DNA of 64,000 bases from Raineya sp. (lineage in GTDB: Bacteria > Bacteroidota > Bacteroidia > Cytophagales > Thermonemataceae), in NCBI GenBank assembly GCA_025454915.1, contig JALONN010000004.1, forward strand, positions 186,001 through 250,000, written 5' to 3'. The position numbers and the translations under genes were made by a program. A model generated the notes under the pieces. That model did no database searches. It worked only from the letters and a program-made list of their open reading frames with translations, and had not been told where the DNA came from. Shown here piece by piece: positions 52,581-60,815 of the stretch. Within the stretch, counting starts at the first letter, position 1. Every line of letters begins with the position of its first letter.

Positions 52581-53963
52581 ATGTTACAGAGATACAGCAA
52601 GTTAATAAAATTGAGTTACTCAATAGGCGATTTAATTGCTCTTAATCTAGCCTTTTTAGTCGCTTATTGGTTACGTTTTAAAACTTTTTCTGGGATAGAT
52701 CAAGACCCTTATTGGTATGTGGGTTTGTATTACAATGCCATCTGGATTCTCATCTCTATTTTAGCTAAAACATATCAAATATCTCGTTTAGATGACTATC
52801 TTACCACAGCACGTAAAAATTTAAGAGCTATAGCTTGGCATTTTGCTTTGGTAACTATTTTTTTAGTTTTATTACAAGTCAAAGATTATTCTCGTTTTCA
52901 TTTACTGGTTTCGTATGGAGCTTTGAGCCTGTTAGTATTGGCATGGAGAGTTCTGATTATATGGATGTTAAGAATTTACAGACGGTCAGGCTATAACCAA
53001 ATTAAAATTATTATTGTAGGATATGGAAAAGCTGGATTAGATTTGTACAACTTTGTCATGAAAAATCCTGATAGAGGCTATCAGTTTTTTGGTTTCTTTG
53101 ATGATAAATTCAATGATAATTCCCTGATAAAGGGGACATTACAAGATTTAGAACAGTACATTGTAGAAAATGATGTGGGGGAAATCTTTTGTTCATTGGA
53201 CAGAGTGAATCGAGAACAATTAAAAAAAATCACAACGATTGCAGATAATCATCTGAAAAGGATAAAATTGTTACCCAACTTGAAAGATTTTACAGCTGCA
53301 GAAGTTGCTGTTGAACAGTATGGTTCAATTCCTGTAGTTCTTTCAAGAACAGAACCTCTTAATGATGCCATCAACCAAATTTTAAAACGAAGTTTTGATA
53401 TACTTTTTTCAATTTCTGTAATTTTATTGGTTTTTACGTGGCTTTTTCCTATCTTAGCTTTAATAATAAAATTAAACTCAAGAGGTCCTGTATTTTTTAA
53501 ACAAAAACGAGCAGGAAAAGACAATAAAGTATTTTGGGTTTATAAGTTTAGAACGATGACTTATAGAAAAAATGCAGAATTTGTTCAGGCAACCCAAAAT
53601 GATAATAGAATTACTAAAATTGGTCGTTTTTTAAGGAAAACGAGCATTGATGAATTACCTCAATTTTTTAATGTTTTGTTGGGTGATATGACTGTAGTGG
53701 GTCCAAGACCTCACCCTTTAGAACTCAATGAAACATTTAAACATATTGTAGAAAAATACATGGTGAGGCATTTAGTAAAACCAGGAGTAACGGGCTTAGC
53801 ACAAGTAAAAGGTTATAGAGGAGAAACCAAAGATGTTCGTTCGATGATTAATCGTGTAAAAATGGATGTATTTTATATTGAAAATTGGTCTTTTTGGTTA
53901 GATATTCGGATTGTACTTTGGACAATTCGAAGTATGATGAAGGGCGATAAAAACGCATTTTAG
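52581..53963 (+). CDS. Undecaprenyl-phosphate sugar-1-phosphate transferase (WcaJ/WbaP type)
   Basis: 460 residues. Starts polysaccharide synthesis by transferring a sugar phosphate to undecaprenyl phosphate. Four N-terminal membrane segments (about 14-30, 45-65, 80-100, 110-130) are followed by a Rossmann-like CoA-binding region (IKIIIVGYGKAG). A fifth hydrophobic segment (about 275-298) precedes the catalytic domain with FFKQKRAGKDNKVFWVYKFRTM, SIDELPQFFNVLLGDMTVVGPRP and LVKPGVTGLAQVKGYRGET. All conserved blocks are present. The sugar is probably glucose or galactose but cannot be fixed from sequence. Followed after 44 bases by a second initiating transferase. Confidence 0.93.
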   Translation: MLQRYSKLIKLSYSIGDLIALNLAFLVAYWLRFKTFSGIDQDPYWYVGLYYNAIWILISILAKTYQISRLDDYLTTARKNLRAIAWHFALVTIFLVLLQVKDYSRFHLLVSYGALSLLVLAWRVLIIWMLRIYRRSGYNQIKIIIVGYGKAGLDLYNFVMKNPDRGYQFFGFFDDKFNDNSLIKGTLQDLEQYIVENDVGEIFCSLDRVNREQLKKITTIADNHLKRIKLLPNLKDFTAAEVAVEQYGSIPVVLSRTEPLNDAINQILKRSFDILFSISVILLVFTWLFPILALIIKLNSRGPVFFKQKRAGKDNKVFWVYKFRTMTYRKNAEFVQATQNDNRITKIGRFLRKTSIDELPQFFNVLLGDMTVVGPRPHPLELNETFKHIVEKYMVRHLVKPGVTGLAQVKGYRGETKDVRSMINRVKMDVFYIENWSFWLDIRIVLWTIRSMMKGDKNAF

Positions 53964-54007
53964 TATTATGAAAAACAGGTAAGTTCTAGCTTATCGAAAT
54001 AGGTGTT

Positions 54008-55111
54008 ATGATGATTTATATTTTAGTAGCCTCATTTTTGGTTGCTTTGGTAATAGCTTGGATAAGTATCCCTGTCATTATCAAGGTTGCCGAACAAAAG
54101 CATCTTTATGATGAACCAAATGAGGCAAGAAAATCGCATGTAAGTAAAATTCCTACACTTGGAGGAATTGCTATTTTTGCGGGAACAGTTATATCTGCAA
54201 GCTTTTTTGCACATCAAAGTGGGCATTTAGATTTAGGGGCTTTTCTTTCTGCAATGACTATCCTGTTTTTTACAGGTATTAAAGATGATATTATCCCTTT
54301 ACCTCCTTATAAAAAATTCTTAGCCCAACTTTTAGCTACTTGTATTATAGTCTTCTGGGGTGGTGTTCAGTTGAGTAGTTATTATGGCTTCTTCTTTATC
54401 TATGAAGCATCTTCTATTTGGCTAAACTTAGCTACTATATTTACTATTATTGTCATTATCAATGCCTTCAATTTAATAGATGGTGTAAATGGATTAGCTG
54501 GAGGTATTGGTGTAATTGTATTGGCTACGTTTGGTTTATGGTTTTATATGCACAATGAAGAGAGTTTAGCAATTTGGTCTTTTGCAACTTGTGGGGCTGT
54601 TGTGGGCTTTTTAAGATATAATTTACTCATTAATGCTAAAATATTCATGGGTGATACAGGTTCTTTAATATTAGGCTTTATTTCTGCTGTTTTTGCAATT
54701 CAATTTATAGAAATGAACAAAACAGAATTAAGCTTTGCAGGAGGGAAAGCTCCTATATTTGCTGTTGCAGTACTTATTATCCCCTTATTTGATACCATTA
54801 GAGTTTTTGCTATTAGATTAGCAAATAAACGCTCTCCTTTTTCTGGTGATAGAAATCATTTACATCACTTATTATTAGATGTAGGTTTCAATCACATCCA
54901 AACATCATTTATTCTATATGGAATGTGTGGGGGAGCAATTCTTATTGGTTTCTATTTGAGATTCTTACCTGCTTATGGATATTTGGGCATTATTCTTTCT
55001 TTTGTCCTTATATTTACCCAAATACTTGTTTTATTGAAGAAAAAGCAACAAAAAAAAAAGTTATCCAATAATTTAGAAGACCTTCAATATAAATTTAGTT
55101 CCAATTCCTGA
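54008..55111 (+). CDS. MraY/WecA-family undecaprenyl-phosphate glycosyltransferase
   Basis: 367 residues with about ten or eleven membrane segments. Typical blocks are PTLGGIAIF, GIKDDIIPLPPYKKFLAQ (Asp-rich catalytic loop), INAFNLIDGVNGLAGG, FMGDTGSLILGF, and the HLHHLLLDVGF near the C-terminal loop, which marks the WecA/TagO group acting on UDP-HexNAc rather than MraY. It probably begins O-antigen or enterobacterial-common-antigen-like polymers. Lies in tandem with a WcaJ-type enzyme. Confidence 0.92.
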   Translation: MMIYILVASFLVALVIAWISIPVIIKVAEQKHLYDEPNEARKSHVSKIPTLGGIAIFAGTVISASFFAHQSGHLDLGAFLSAMTILFFTGIKDDIIPLPPYKKFLAQLLATCIIVFWGGVQLSSYYGFFFIYEASSIWLNLATIFTIIVIINAFNLIDGVNGLAGGIGVIVLATFGLWFYMHNEESLAIWSFATCGAVVGFLRYNLLINAKIFMGDTGSLILGFISAVFAIQFIEMNKTELSFAGGKAPIFAVAVLIIPLFDTIRVFAIRLANKRSPFSGDRNHLHHLLLDVGFNHIQTSFILYGMCGGAILIGFYLRFLPAYGYLGIILSFVLIFTQILVLLKKKQQKKKLSNNLEDLQYKFSSNS

Positions 55112-55143
55112 TAAAACCACCTTAGAATAATATTCTTACTTTT

Positions 55144-55713
55144 ATGAAAAAACTTAGTCTTTTAATAATTTTGTTATCTATTGCTTTCTCTTGTAGAACT
55201 ATCAGAGAAGTTAAGAATCTTGCTCAATGCGAATTTAGTACAACTACTATTGACAATATGCGTTTAGCAAATATCAATGTACAAAATGTATCTGAAGTTT
55301 CAGACATCAACCCTTTAGAAATTGCTGGTATCTTAAAATCTGTGTCCCAAAAAACTCTACCCCTTTCTTTTGTAGTCAATATCAATATTAATAACCCTAA
55401 TGAGAAATTAGCTGCTCTAAATTATTTGGAATGGATTGCTGAAATTGACAATGTAGAGATAGCCAAAGGCATTGTAAAGCAACGTTATGAAATACCCGCT
55501 GGTGAAAATATTGTAATGCCTTTAAATGTTGCTTCGGATTTATACAAAATATTTTCTCAAAAAGAAGGACGAGAGCTCATTAGTAAAAGTTTAGGTGTCA
55601 AAGATGAGCAGAATAAGCCTAAAAATTTAAAATTGAAAGTAAAGCCTTCTATATCCGTAGGAAAAGGCTATGTAAAATATCCAGGGTATATTGTTGTCAA
55701 ACAAAAAATATAA
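55144..55713 (+). CDS. LEA14-like (WHy-domain) lipoprotein
   Basis: 189 residues. Signal with lipobox Cys17 (IAFSCRTIREV). The mature region looks like the LEA14/WHy beta-sandwich: VNININNPNEKLAALNYLEWIAEIDNVEIAKG, then PAGENIVMPLNV and KVKPSI. LEA14-like proteins are linked to desiccation tolerance in plants; in bacteria the role is unclear. Follows the WecA-like gene by 32 bases, possibly in the same unit, and ends at a strong terminator. Confidence 0.75.
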   Translation: MKKLSLLIILLSIAFSCRTIREVKNLAQCEFSTTTIDNMRLANINVQNVSEVSDINPLEIAGILKSVSQKTLPLSFVVNININNPNEKLAALNYLEWIAEIDNVEIAKGIVKQRYEIPAGENIVMPLNVASDLYKIFSQKEGRELISKSLGVKDEQNKPKNLKLKVKPSISVGKGYVKYPGYIVVKQKI

Positions 55714-55749
55714 ATAAAAAAGGGAATGTAAACATTCCCTTTTTTATTT
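55712..55749. terminator. Bidirectional hairpin terminator
   Basis: Perfect 17-base arms around TAAA (core AAAAAAGGGAATG), between the convergent LEA14-like and PiT genes. Confidence 0.88.
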
Positions 55750-57121
55750 ATACCAATATTAATTTGAAGATATAGAAGAGTAACATTGACAGTCCGATAG
55801 AAACTGGTAGTGTTAGTAGCCAAGCCAATGCTATACTTTTAACTGTTGATTTTTGAAGATTCTTTACACCATTAGCAGCTATCATACTTCCAGCAACTCC
55901 AGATGATAAAATATGAGTTGTGCTTACTGGCAAACTATAGACAAACGAAGAAAAACCTATTGTAGCTGTTGCAATTAACTCCGCAGAAGCCCCTTGTGCA
56001 TAGGTTAAATGTTGTTTACCAATTTTTTCACCAATGGTTACCACAATTCTTCTCCAACCTATCATTGTTCCTAACCCTAAACTTAATGCAATTGCTACAA
56101 TTGTCCATGTAGGAGCATAGTCTGTAGTTTTTTTCTTAAATTCTGATAAAATAGCTTTTGCAGGTTTTTCAATAGTTGGTTCTTTCTTATAGATTTCCTT
56201 AAATTTTTTTTCTATTTTGATAATATTCTTACGAGCTTCTTTAATGTCTGCTTTTTCAAGCTTTTCTTTTGCAAACACAGTTTTAAGAATGGCTTGTTCT
56301 TTCTTTATTCCATCAAATGTGCTACTAGGATAGTTTTTACCAAGTATTACTACTTTTTCTTCAAAAATCTGATATGCCTTTTGATAATCTTTTACACTAA
56401 ATTCAGGATTTAGAGCATAATGAGCAGGTAGTATTCCTATTAAGACAAGCATCAGTAACCCAACACCTTTTTGTCCATCATTTGAACCATGAGCGAAACT
56501 TACACCTGAACATGTAAATATAAGGATAGCACGTATCCAACTTGGAGGAGGTGTATCTCCATCTGGTGCTTCAAAAATTTTAGGGCTTTTAACTGAGAAT
56601 TTTAAAATCCATAGTAAAATAGCTGCCAATGTTAAACCAATAAGAGGAGCTAATAACAAAGATAAACCTACTTCTGCTGCTTTTGACCAATTCACACCAG
56701 TAATTCCTTTTCCTATGTCTAAAGAATAAGCTATTCCTACACCCAAAATAGCACCAATAAGTGTATGTGAACTTGAAGAAGGAATACCTAAATACCATGT
56801 ACCAAAATTCCAAATAATTGCAGAGAGCAGTAAAGCAAGTACCATAGACATCCCCAACCAAACATCGCCTTGTAATAGGGCATCTGTTGGCAGTAAGTTA
56901 ATAATTCCTATGGCAACTCCTATTCCTCCAAAAAAAACACCCGCAAAATTTAATACCCCAGAAAGGACAACAGCAGCTTGTGGCTTTAAAGATTTTGTAT
57001 AAATTACCGTAGCAACGGCATTGGCTGTATCATGGAAACCATTTATGAATTCAAAAATTAATACACAAGCAACACTAACAAATAAAAGAACGATAACAGA
57101 AATTTCTAAACCTTCTAACAT
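55748..57121 (-). CDS. Low-affinity inorganic phosphate transporter (PiT family)
   Basis: 457 residues from the ATG at 57121; the longer reading to 57154 is rejected because the -7 box TAACTTTG lies at 57152-57159. The duplicated PiT signature is present as FINGFHDTANAVAT near the N terminus and FAHGSNDGQKGVG later. Ten to twelve membrane segments are split by a large charged loop (about residues 240-320, KEKLEKADIKEARKNI region). PiT carriers import metal-phosphate with protons or Na+. Monocistronic. Confidence 0.94.
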   Translation of the reverse strand: MLEGLEISVIVLLFVSVACVLIFEFINGFHDTANAVATVIYTKSLKPQAAVVLSGVLNFAGVFFGGIGVAIGIINLLPTDALLQGDVWLGMSMVLALLLSAIIWNFGTWYLGIPSSSSHTLIGAILGVGIAYSLDIGKGITGVNWSKAAEVGLSLLLAPLIGLTLAAILLWILKFSVKSPKIFEAPDGDTPPPSWIRAILIFTCSGVSFAHGSNDGQKGVGLLMLVLIGILPAHYALNPEFSVKDYQKAYQIFEEKVVILGKNYPSSTFDGIKKEQAILKTVFAKEKLEKADIKEARKNIIKIEKKFKEIYKKEPTIEKPAKAILSEFKKKTTDYAPTWTIVAIALSLGLGTMIGWRRIVVTIGEKIGKQHLTYAQGASAELIATATIGFSSFVYSLPVSTTHILSSGVAGSMIAANGVKNLQKSTVKSIALAWLLTLPVSIGLSMLLFYIFKLILV

Positions 57122-57151
57122 AGAATCGTATTTCGTGAAACAAAAATCACG

Positions 57152-57159
57152 CAAAGTTA
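57152..57159 (-). promoter_or_regulatory. Candidate -7 box of the PiT gene
   Basis: TAACTTTG on the minus strand, 30 bases before the ATG at 57121. Confidence 0.45.
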
Positions 57160-57213
57160 AGAAAATTAGTATGTGTTGTTATCAATATATAATTTTTTAA
57201 CAAAAACTTAATA

Positions 57214-57543
57214 TTATAAAGCTAATTTTTCGCTGGGATTCCAAAAATGCTTCTGAAAATCTTGTATTTGATCATTTACAATTTTTAAGCCTTCGTTTTC
57301 TAAAAGGTTTTGCATGGTTTCAGGTGTTTCAAAAAAATGCTTGCCTGTTAGTTGCCCATTTCTGTTTACAACTCTATGGGCAGGCACATCTTTTTCTGTA
57401 TGAGCTGCATTCATTGCCCAACCTACCATTCTTGCACCTCCTTTTGTACCCAAGTACTGAGCTATTGCTCCATAAGTAGTAACTTGCCCTTCAGGAATAA
57501 GTTTTACTACTTCATATACTTCCTGAAAAAAGTTTTTTTCCAT
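57214..57543 (-). CDS. Alkyltransferase-like protein (ATL), MGMT family without active-site Cys
   Basis: 109 residues matching the DNA-binding C-terminal domain of O6-alkylguanine-DNA alkyltransferase: FFQEVYEVVKLIPEGQVTTYGAIAQYLG, the GGARMVGWAMNAA helix and VPAHRVVNRNG. The position of the alkyl-accepting Cys in PCHR is Ala55 (PAHR), so it cannot accept alkyl groups itself. ATL proteins of this kind bind O6-alkylguanine and recruit nucleotide excision repair. Monocistronic, starting 52 bases before the PiT-side neighbour region; a hairpin lies upstream. Confidence 0.93.
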   Translation of the reverse strand: MEKNFFQEVYEVVKLIPEGQVTTYGAIAQYLGTKGGARMVGWAMNAAHTEKDVPAHRVVNRNGQLTGKHFFETPETMQNLLENEGLKIVNDQIQDFQKHFWNPSEKLAL

Positions 57544-57565
57544 AAATTTTAACTTGAAATAAGAA

Positions 57566-57595
57566 AAAAAGGTCAGTAAATTTACTGACCTTTTT
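57566..57595 (-). terminator. Palindromic hairpin terminator after the DUF1573 gene
   Basis: Perfect 15-base arms AAAAAGGTCAGTAAA with no loop base between, giving a hairpin after the DUF1573 stop; T runs on both flanks. Confidence 0.8.
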
Positions 57596-57625
57596 GTTTT
57601 TTTATAAAGAGAAAAATTACTGGTT

Positions 57626-58087
57626 TTATTTAGGCTGTATTGTAGGATTGGTAGAACCTCCTTGCTCTTTTGCTACTACTGTACCTTGTAATGATAACGT
57701 TATAGGTTCTCCAGCATTAGAATTTACTGCTATATTCTTATTGAATTGACCTACACTTGCTGCATTATAAGTAGCAGTAATTGTTCCTGTTTTACCAGGA
57801 GCAATAGGTTCTTTTGTATAAGAAGGTGTTGTGCAACCACAAGAAGCCTGTACATTAGATAGTACTAAAGGTGCTTTCCCTGTGTTCTTGAATGTAAATG
57901 TAGTAGTTACTGGTGTACCTTGAGGTATGCTTCCAAAGTCATGTGTTGTTTTTTCAAACTTGATTTGAGGTACAGGAGCAACGGATGCCACAGATGCTGT
58001 TTTTTGAGCCATCACTGTTCCACCCAGAGCGAAAAGAACTACTAAAAAAATACCAAAAGGATTTCCAAAAGGAGTACGATTTTTCAT
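57626..58087 (-). CDS. DUF1573-domain secreted protein
   Basis: 153 residues. N-terminal signal (about 1-27, cleavage after VMA). The mature domain begins IKFEKTTHDFGSIPQGTPVTTTFTFKNTGKAPLVLSNVQASCGCTTPSY, the canonical DUF1573 opening with its HDFG and SCGCT motifs, then APGKTGTITATYNA. It is an immunoglobulin-like fold related to ASPM-SPD-2-Hydin domains. Function unknown, probably envelope. A short Gly/Thr/Asn-rich tail follows. Confidence 0.93.
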   Translation of the reverse strand: MKNRTPFGNPFGIFLVVLFALGGTVMAQKTASVASVAPVPQIKFEKTTHDFGSIPQGTPVTTTFTFKNTGKAPLVLSNVQASCGCTTPSYTKEPIAPGKTGTITATYNAASVGQFNKNIAVNSNAGEPITLSLQGTVVAKEQGGSTNPTIQPK

Positions 58088-58155
58088 TTTATTACGAATT
58101 TTAATTTTAACTTTTTTACTTTATACTGAAAGTTAGCAAAAGGTGTTCCAAATTT

Positions 58156-58998
58156 CTAAAAATTTCTTTTCTTTTTCCAACGTTTGTGAGACCAAAGCCA
58201 ATTGGCAGGTGTTTTTTGTATTTGAGCTTCCAATAGTCTAACGTAATTTTCAGTGATTTTGTTATCTGACTTCTCCTGAGGATGATAAATTTCTTCAAAA
58301 TATAGTTCATAATACCCTCTTTTAAGCCTAGTAGCCCCTCCAAATACAACTGGCAGTTGTAGTTTAGTCGCTATTTTTTCTACACCTGCAAAAAAAGCAG
58401 TATCCTGATTTAAGAAATTTGTCCAATGGTCTTTTTCGTTACCTGCTGGGCTTTGATCAGCTAGTAAAGCTACTATTCGAGCCTCATTGTTTTTTTGTAA
58501 AACATCTTTTAATATATTTTGCATTTTCAGAGGCTGTCCTCCAAAATGAGTTCTGATTTTAAGCATTAGCTTATCGAAAAACTTACTACTAAGCTCCTGA
58601 TAAACAAAATGAACTGAATAAGGCTGTTTCAGGCTGGTAATAAGAGAAAGCCACTCCCAATTAAATAAGTGGGCTGTAAGCACCAAAACAGTTTTTCCTT
58701 CATTAAGTCGGTTGGTTAACAAATCAATATTTTTAACAACGAACCTTTTTTCCAGCTCTTTTTTTGAAATGCTTAGTATTTTCAGTGTTTCAATAAATAC
58801 TTCAGCAAGATGCCTATAGAAATCTTTTTGTATTCTTTTTAGCTCTTCATCTGTTTTTTCAGGGAAAGAGTTTTTTAAATTTTGCCAAACAACTTTCTTA
58901 CGATAACCAATGATATAAAAAGCCAAAAAGTAGAGAAAATCTGCTAATAAATATAAGACAGATAATGGCAAATACGATAGTAACTTAAAAGCCCACAT
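58156..58998 (-). CDS. Lipid A-type acyltransferase (LpxL/HtrB family)
   Basis: 280 residues from the ATG at 58998; the ORF upstream extension would overlap the neighbouring gene. One N-terminal membrane segment region (about 5-35) is followed by the acyltransferase domain: the catalytic H-x4-acidic motif is TAHLFNWEW, then ALLADQSPAG matches the family's GDQ-like block, and GGATRLKRGYYELYFEEI follows. Transfers secondary acyl chains to lipid A. It starts 1 base after the upstream gene's stop. Confidence 0.9.
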   Translation of the reverse strand: MWAFKLLSYLPLSVLYLLADFLYFLAFYIIGYRKKVVWQNLKNSFPEKTDEELKRIQKDFYRHLAEVFIETLKILSISKKELEKRFVVKNIDLLTNRLNEGKTVLVLTAHLFNWEWLSLITSLKQPYSVHFVYQELSSKFFDKLMLKIRTHFGGQPLKMQNILKDVLQKNNEARIVALLADQSPAGNEKDHWTNFLNQDTAFFAGVEKIATKLQLPVVFGGATRLKRGYYELYFEEIYHPQEKSDNKITENYVRLLEAQIQKTPANWLWSHKRWKKKRNF

Positions 58999-58999
58999 T

Positions 59000-59365
59000 C
59001 TAGTCTTCTGGATAAGGCAAAAAAACAAAGTTCATAAAATCTCTATCTACCACAAACAAACAACAAAACTCATCTGGATCTTTGTATGCACTCTTAAAAC
59101 TTTCTATATCCATGATTAGCTGTCTTTGTTCAAACTCTCCTGCAAATGAAACAAAACAATGCCAGTCTAAATGAGCAATATTTTTATCTATTAATAAGCT
59201 ACCAATAGCAATTTGTTCTTTACAAATAGGGAATATCGGGAACTCAAATCCTCGTGTACGTAATTGATAGGAGGCTTCTTTGAGGGTATCAGCCACTACT
59301 ACAAAATCTTTGGTAAATGTACCCAAATATTTTGCTTGTTTTTGCAATTCGGGATCGTTATTCAT
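59000..59365 (-). CDS. Conserved hypothetical cytoplasmic protein
   Basis: 121 residues from the ATG at 59365. The longer ORF to 59404 is rejected because the -7 box TATATTTG lies at 59392-59399, so transcription begins after it. No signal or membrane segment. The middle is a mix of strands (FVVVADTLKEASYQLRTRGFEFPIFPI, LDWHCFVSFAGEFEQRQLI), suggesting a small alpha/beta domain. Family not recognised. Coupled to the acyltransferase gene (1 base between). Confidence 0.6.
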   Translation of the reverse strand: MNNDPELQKQAKYLGTFTKDFVVVADTLKEASYQLRTRGFEFPIFPICKEQIAIGSLLIDKNIAHLDWHCFVSFAGEFEQRQLIMDIESFKSAYKDPDEFCCLFVVDRDFMNFVFLPYPED

Positions 59366-59391
59366 AATCTTTTTCCTCAATTTTTTGGGTG

Positions 59392-59399
59392 CAAATATA
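59392..59399 (-). promoter_or_regulatory. Candidate -7 box of the hypothetical/LpxL-like operon
   Basis: TATATTTG on the minus strand, 26 bases before the ATG at 59365; it fixes the start of the 121-residue protein. Confidence 0.45.
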
Positions 59400-59449
59400 C
59401 CCAAATTCCTTTATTTTTTATTAATTTTACTTAGAATGTAACATCAATC

Positions 59450-59743
59450 ATGGACTCAGATTTAACTATTGTACAAAACTCTATCCATTCTTATTGGGAT
59501 GATGCTCTACCTCAAGAAAGTTTCTCTTGGGAAGACTTGGAAGAAAATTTACGAAAGTTTATAGCTCATTTACTACAAAAATTCCCAGAAAGACTTTTAC
59601 AAGCTGCTTATCGCCTCGATTTACCCGAAAAATCATTCACAGAGGCTTTCTATAATCAGGATGTCAATAAAATAACATCTCTGGTTTTAGAAAGAGAACA
59701 AAAACGGCTTTATTTTAGAAAAAAGTATTCAGATTCTCAGTAA
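59450..59743 (+). CDS. Hypothetical small protein
   Basis: 97 residues, acidic, no signal or membrane segment, mostly helical by composition (FSWEDLEENLRKFIAHLLQKFPERLLQAAYRLDL). Some features resemble proteins of unknown function that sit between envelope genes in this phylum, but no family is recognised. It is divergent from the 121-residue hypothetical gene and converges on the omega-amidase gene with a 29-base tail overlap. Confidence 0.5.
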   Translation: MDSDLTIVQNSIHSYWDDALPQESFSWEDLEENLRKFIAHLLQKFPERLLQAAYRLDLPEKSFTEAFYNQDVNKITSLVLEREQKRLYFRKKYSDSQ

Positions 59744-60509
59744 TAGTATCAGCATCTAAGTAGATTGGAAATTTTGTTCTAAAGTCTTCTAAAGGAGCTT
59801 TTTCGAGAAGAACATTTACAATCTTCTCTTCTCCATTTTCTATTTTAACAACTTTATTGCCCTTAAAGTCATAAACAGCAGAATTTCCATTATATTCATT
59901 TCCTTTTGCATCAGTACCTACTCTATTTAGACCTACGCTATACACCTGATTTTCAATAGCTCTTGCTTGTAATAAAGTATCCCAAGCATTGAGACGAGGG
60001 TTGGGCCAATTGGCTACATATAAAACTACATCATAGGCTAAATTTATATTTCTTGCCCAAACAGGAAAGCGTAAATCGTAACAAATTAGAGGAAAAATGT
60101 TCCAACCTTTTATATTTTTGATAATACGTTTATTGCCTTGTGTATAAACTTCATGTTCTCCTGCCATTCTAAACAAATGTCTTTTATCATAAAAGTCTAT
60201 TTTTCCATCAGGTTCTACCCATAGAAATCTATTATAGTATTGTTCTTTTTCTTTTATAATACAGCTCCCTACCACCACAGCATTTTTCTTTTTAGCTTGT
60301 TGTTGAAGCCATTTGCAGGTAGTTAAGTTCATAGGTTCGGCAAAAGCAGAAGCATTCATAGTAAAACCTGTTGTAAACATTTCAGGCAACACAATTAAGT
60401 CTGTTGGCTGGGTGATTTCCTCCATTTTTTCTTCTAACATTGCCAGATTTGCTGTTGGATTTTCCCAGTATAAATCTGTTTGTATGATGGTTGTATATAA
60501 ATTATCCAT
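59715..60509 (-). CDS. Omega-amidase (nitrilase superfamily, YafV type)
   Basis: 264 residues. The nitrilase triad is intact: Glu43 in LPEMFTTGF, Lys109 in DKRHLF, Cys143 in LICYDLRFPVW. The FTTGF and LICYDLRFP blocks fit the YafV/Nit2 omega-amidase group, which hydrolyses alpha-ketoglutaramate or ketosuccinamate, forming keto acids and ammonia. Last gene of the five-gene meaB operon, 15 bases after the hypothetical gene. Confidence 0.93.
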   Translation of the reverse strand: MDNLYTTIIQTDLYWENPTANLAMLEEKMEEITQPTDLIVLPEMFTTGFTMNASAFAEPMNLTTCKWLQQQAKKKNAVVVGSCIIKEKEQYYNRFLWVEPDGKIDFYDKRHLFRMAGEHEVYTQGNKRIIKNIKGWNIFPLICYDLRFPVWARNINLAYDVVLYVANWPNPRLNAWDTLLQARAIENQVYSVGLNRVGTDAKGNEYNGNSAVYDFKGNKVVKIENGEEKIVNVLLEKAPLEDFRTKFPIYLDADTITENLNTFF

Positions 60510-60524
60510 TTCTTAATTTGTTTA

Positions 60525-60815
60525 TTATTCTCGAAATCCCATATGATATATATCTACTGCTGTTAATAAGGGACAATTGATTACAGATTTTATTAACCAA
60601 ACTGTAGGTATGGAGCCTAAATTATTATCTTTTAGATATTTTGATAAGATTGGTAAATCTTTTTGTGAATCCAACTTATCAAAAAAATATTTTAAATGCT
60701 GCAAATGATCATTATGAACACCATTTAAATAGTTACTTTTAATTTCTAAGAACTCACTTCCATTAATTATTTTTTCTCCAGCATCATTATATTCTATTTT
60801 CAAATTGATTTCCAT
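60525..60815 (-). CDS. Hypothetical small protein of the meaB operon
   Basis: 96 residues, no signal peptide, with helical regions (NGVHNDHLQHLKYFFDKLDSQK, IPTVWLIKSVINCPLLTAVD). No family is recognised. Its start overlaps the CoA-ligase stop by one base, so it is translated with it. The position between an acyl-CoA ligase and an amidase suggests an accessory role, but this is positional inference. Confidence 0.5.
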   Translation of the reverse strand: MEINLKIEYNDAGEKIINGSEFLEIKSNYLNGVHNDHLQHLKYFFDKLDSQKDLPILSKYLKDNNLGSIPTVWLIKSVINCPLLTAVDIYHMGFRE

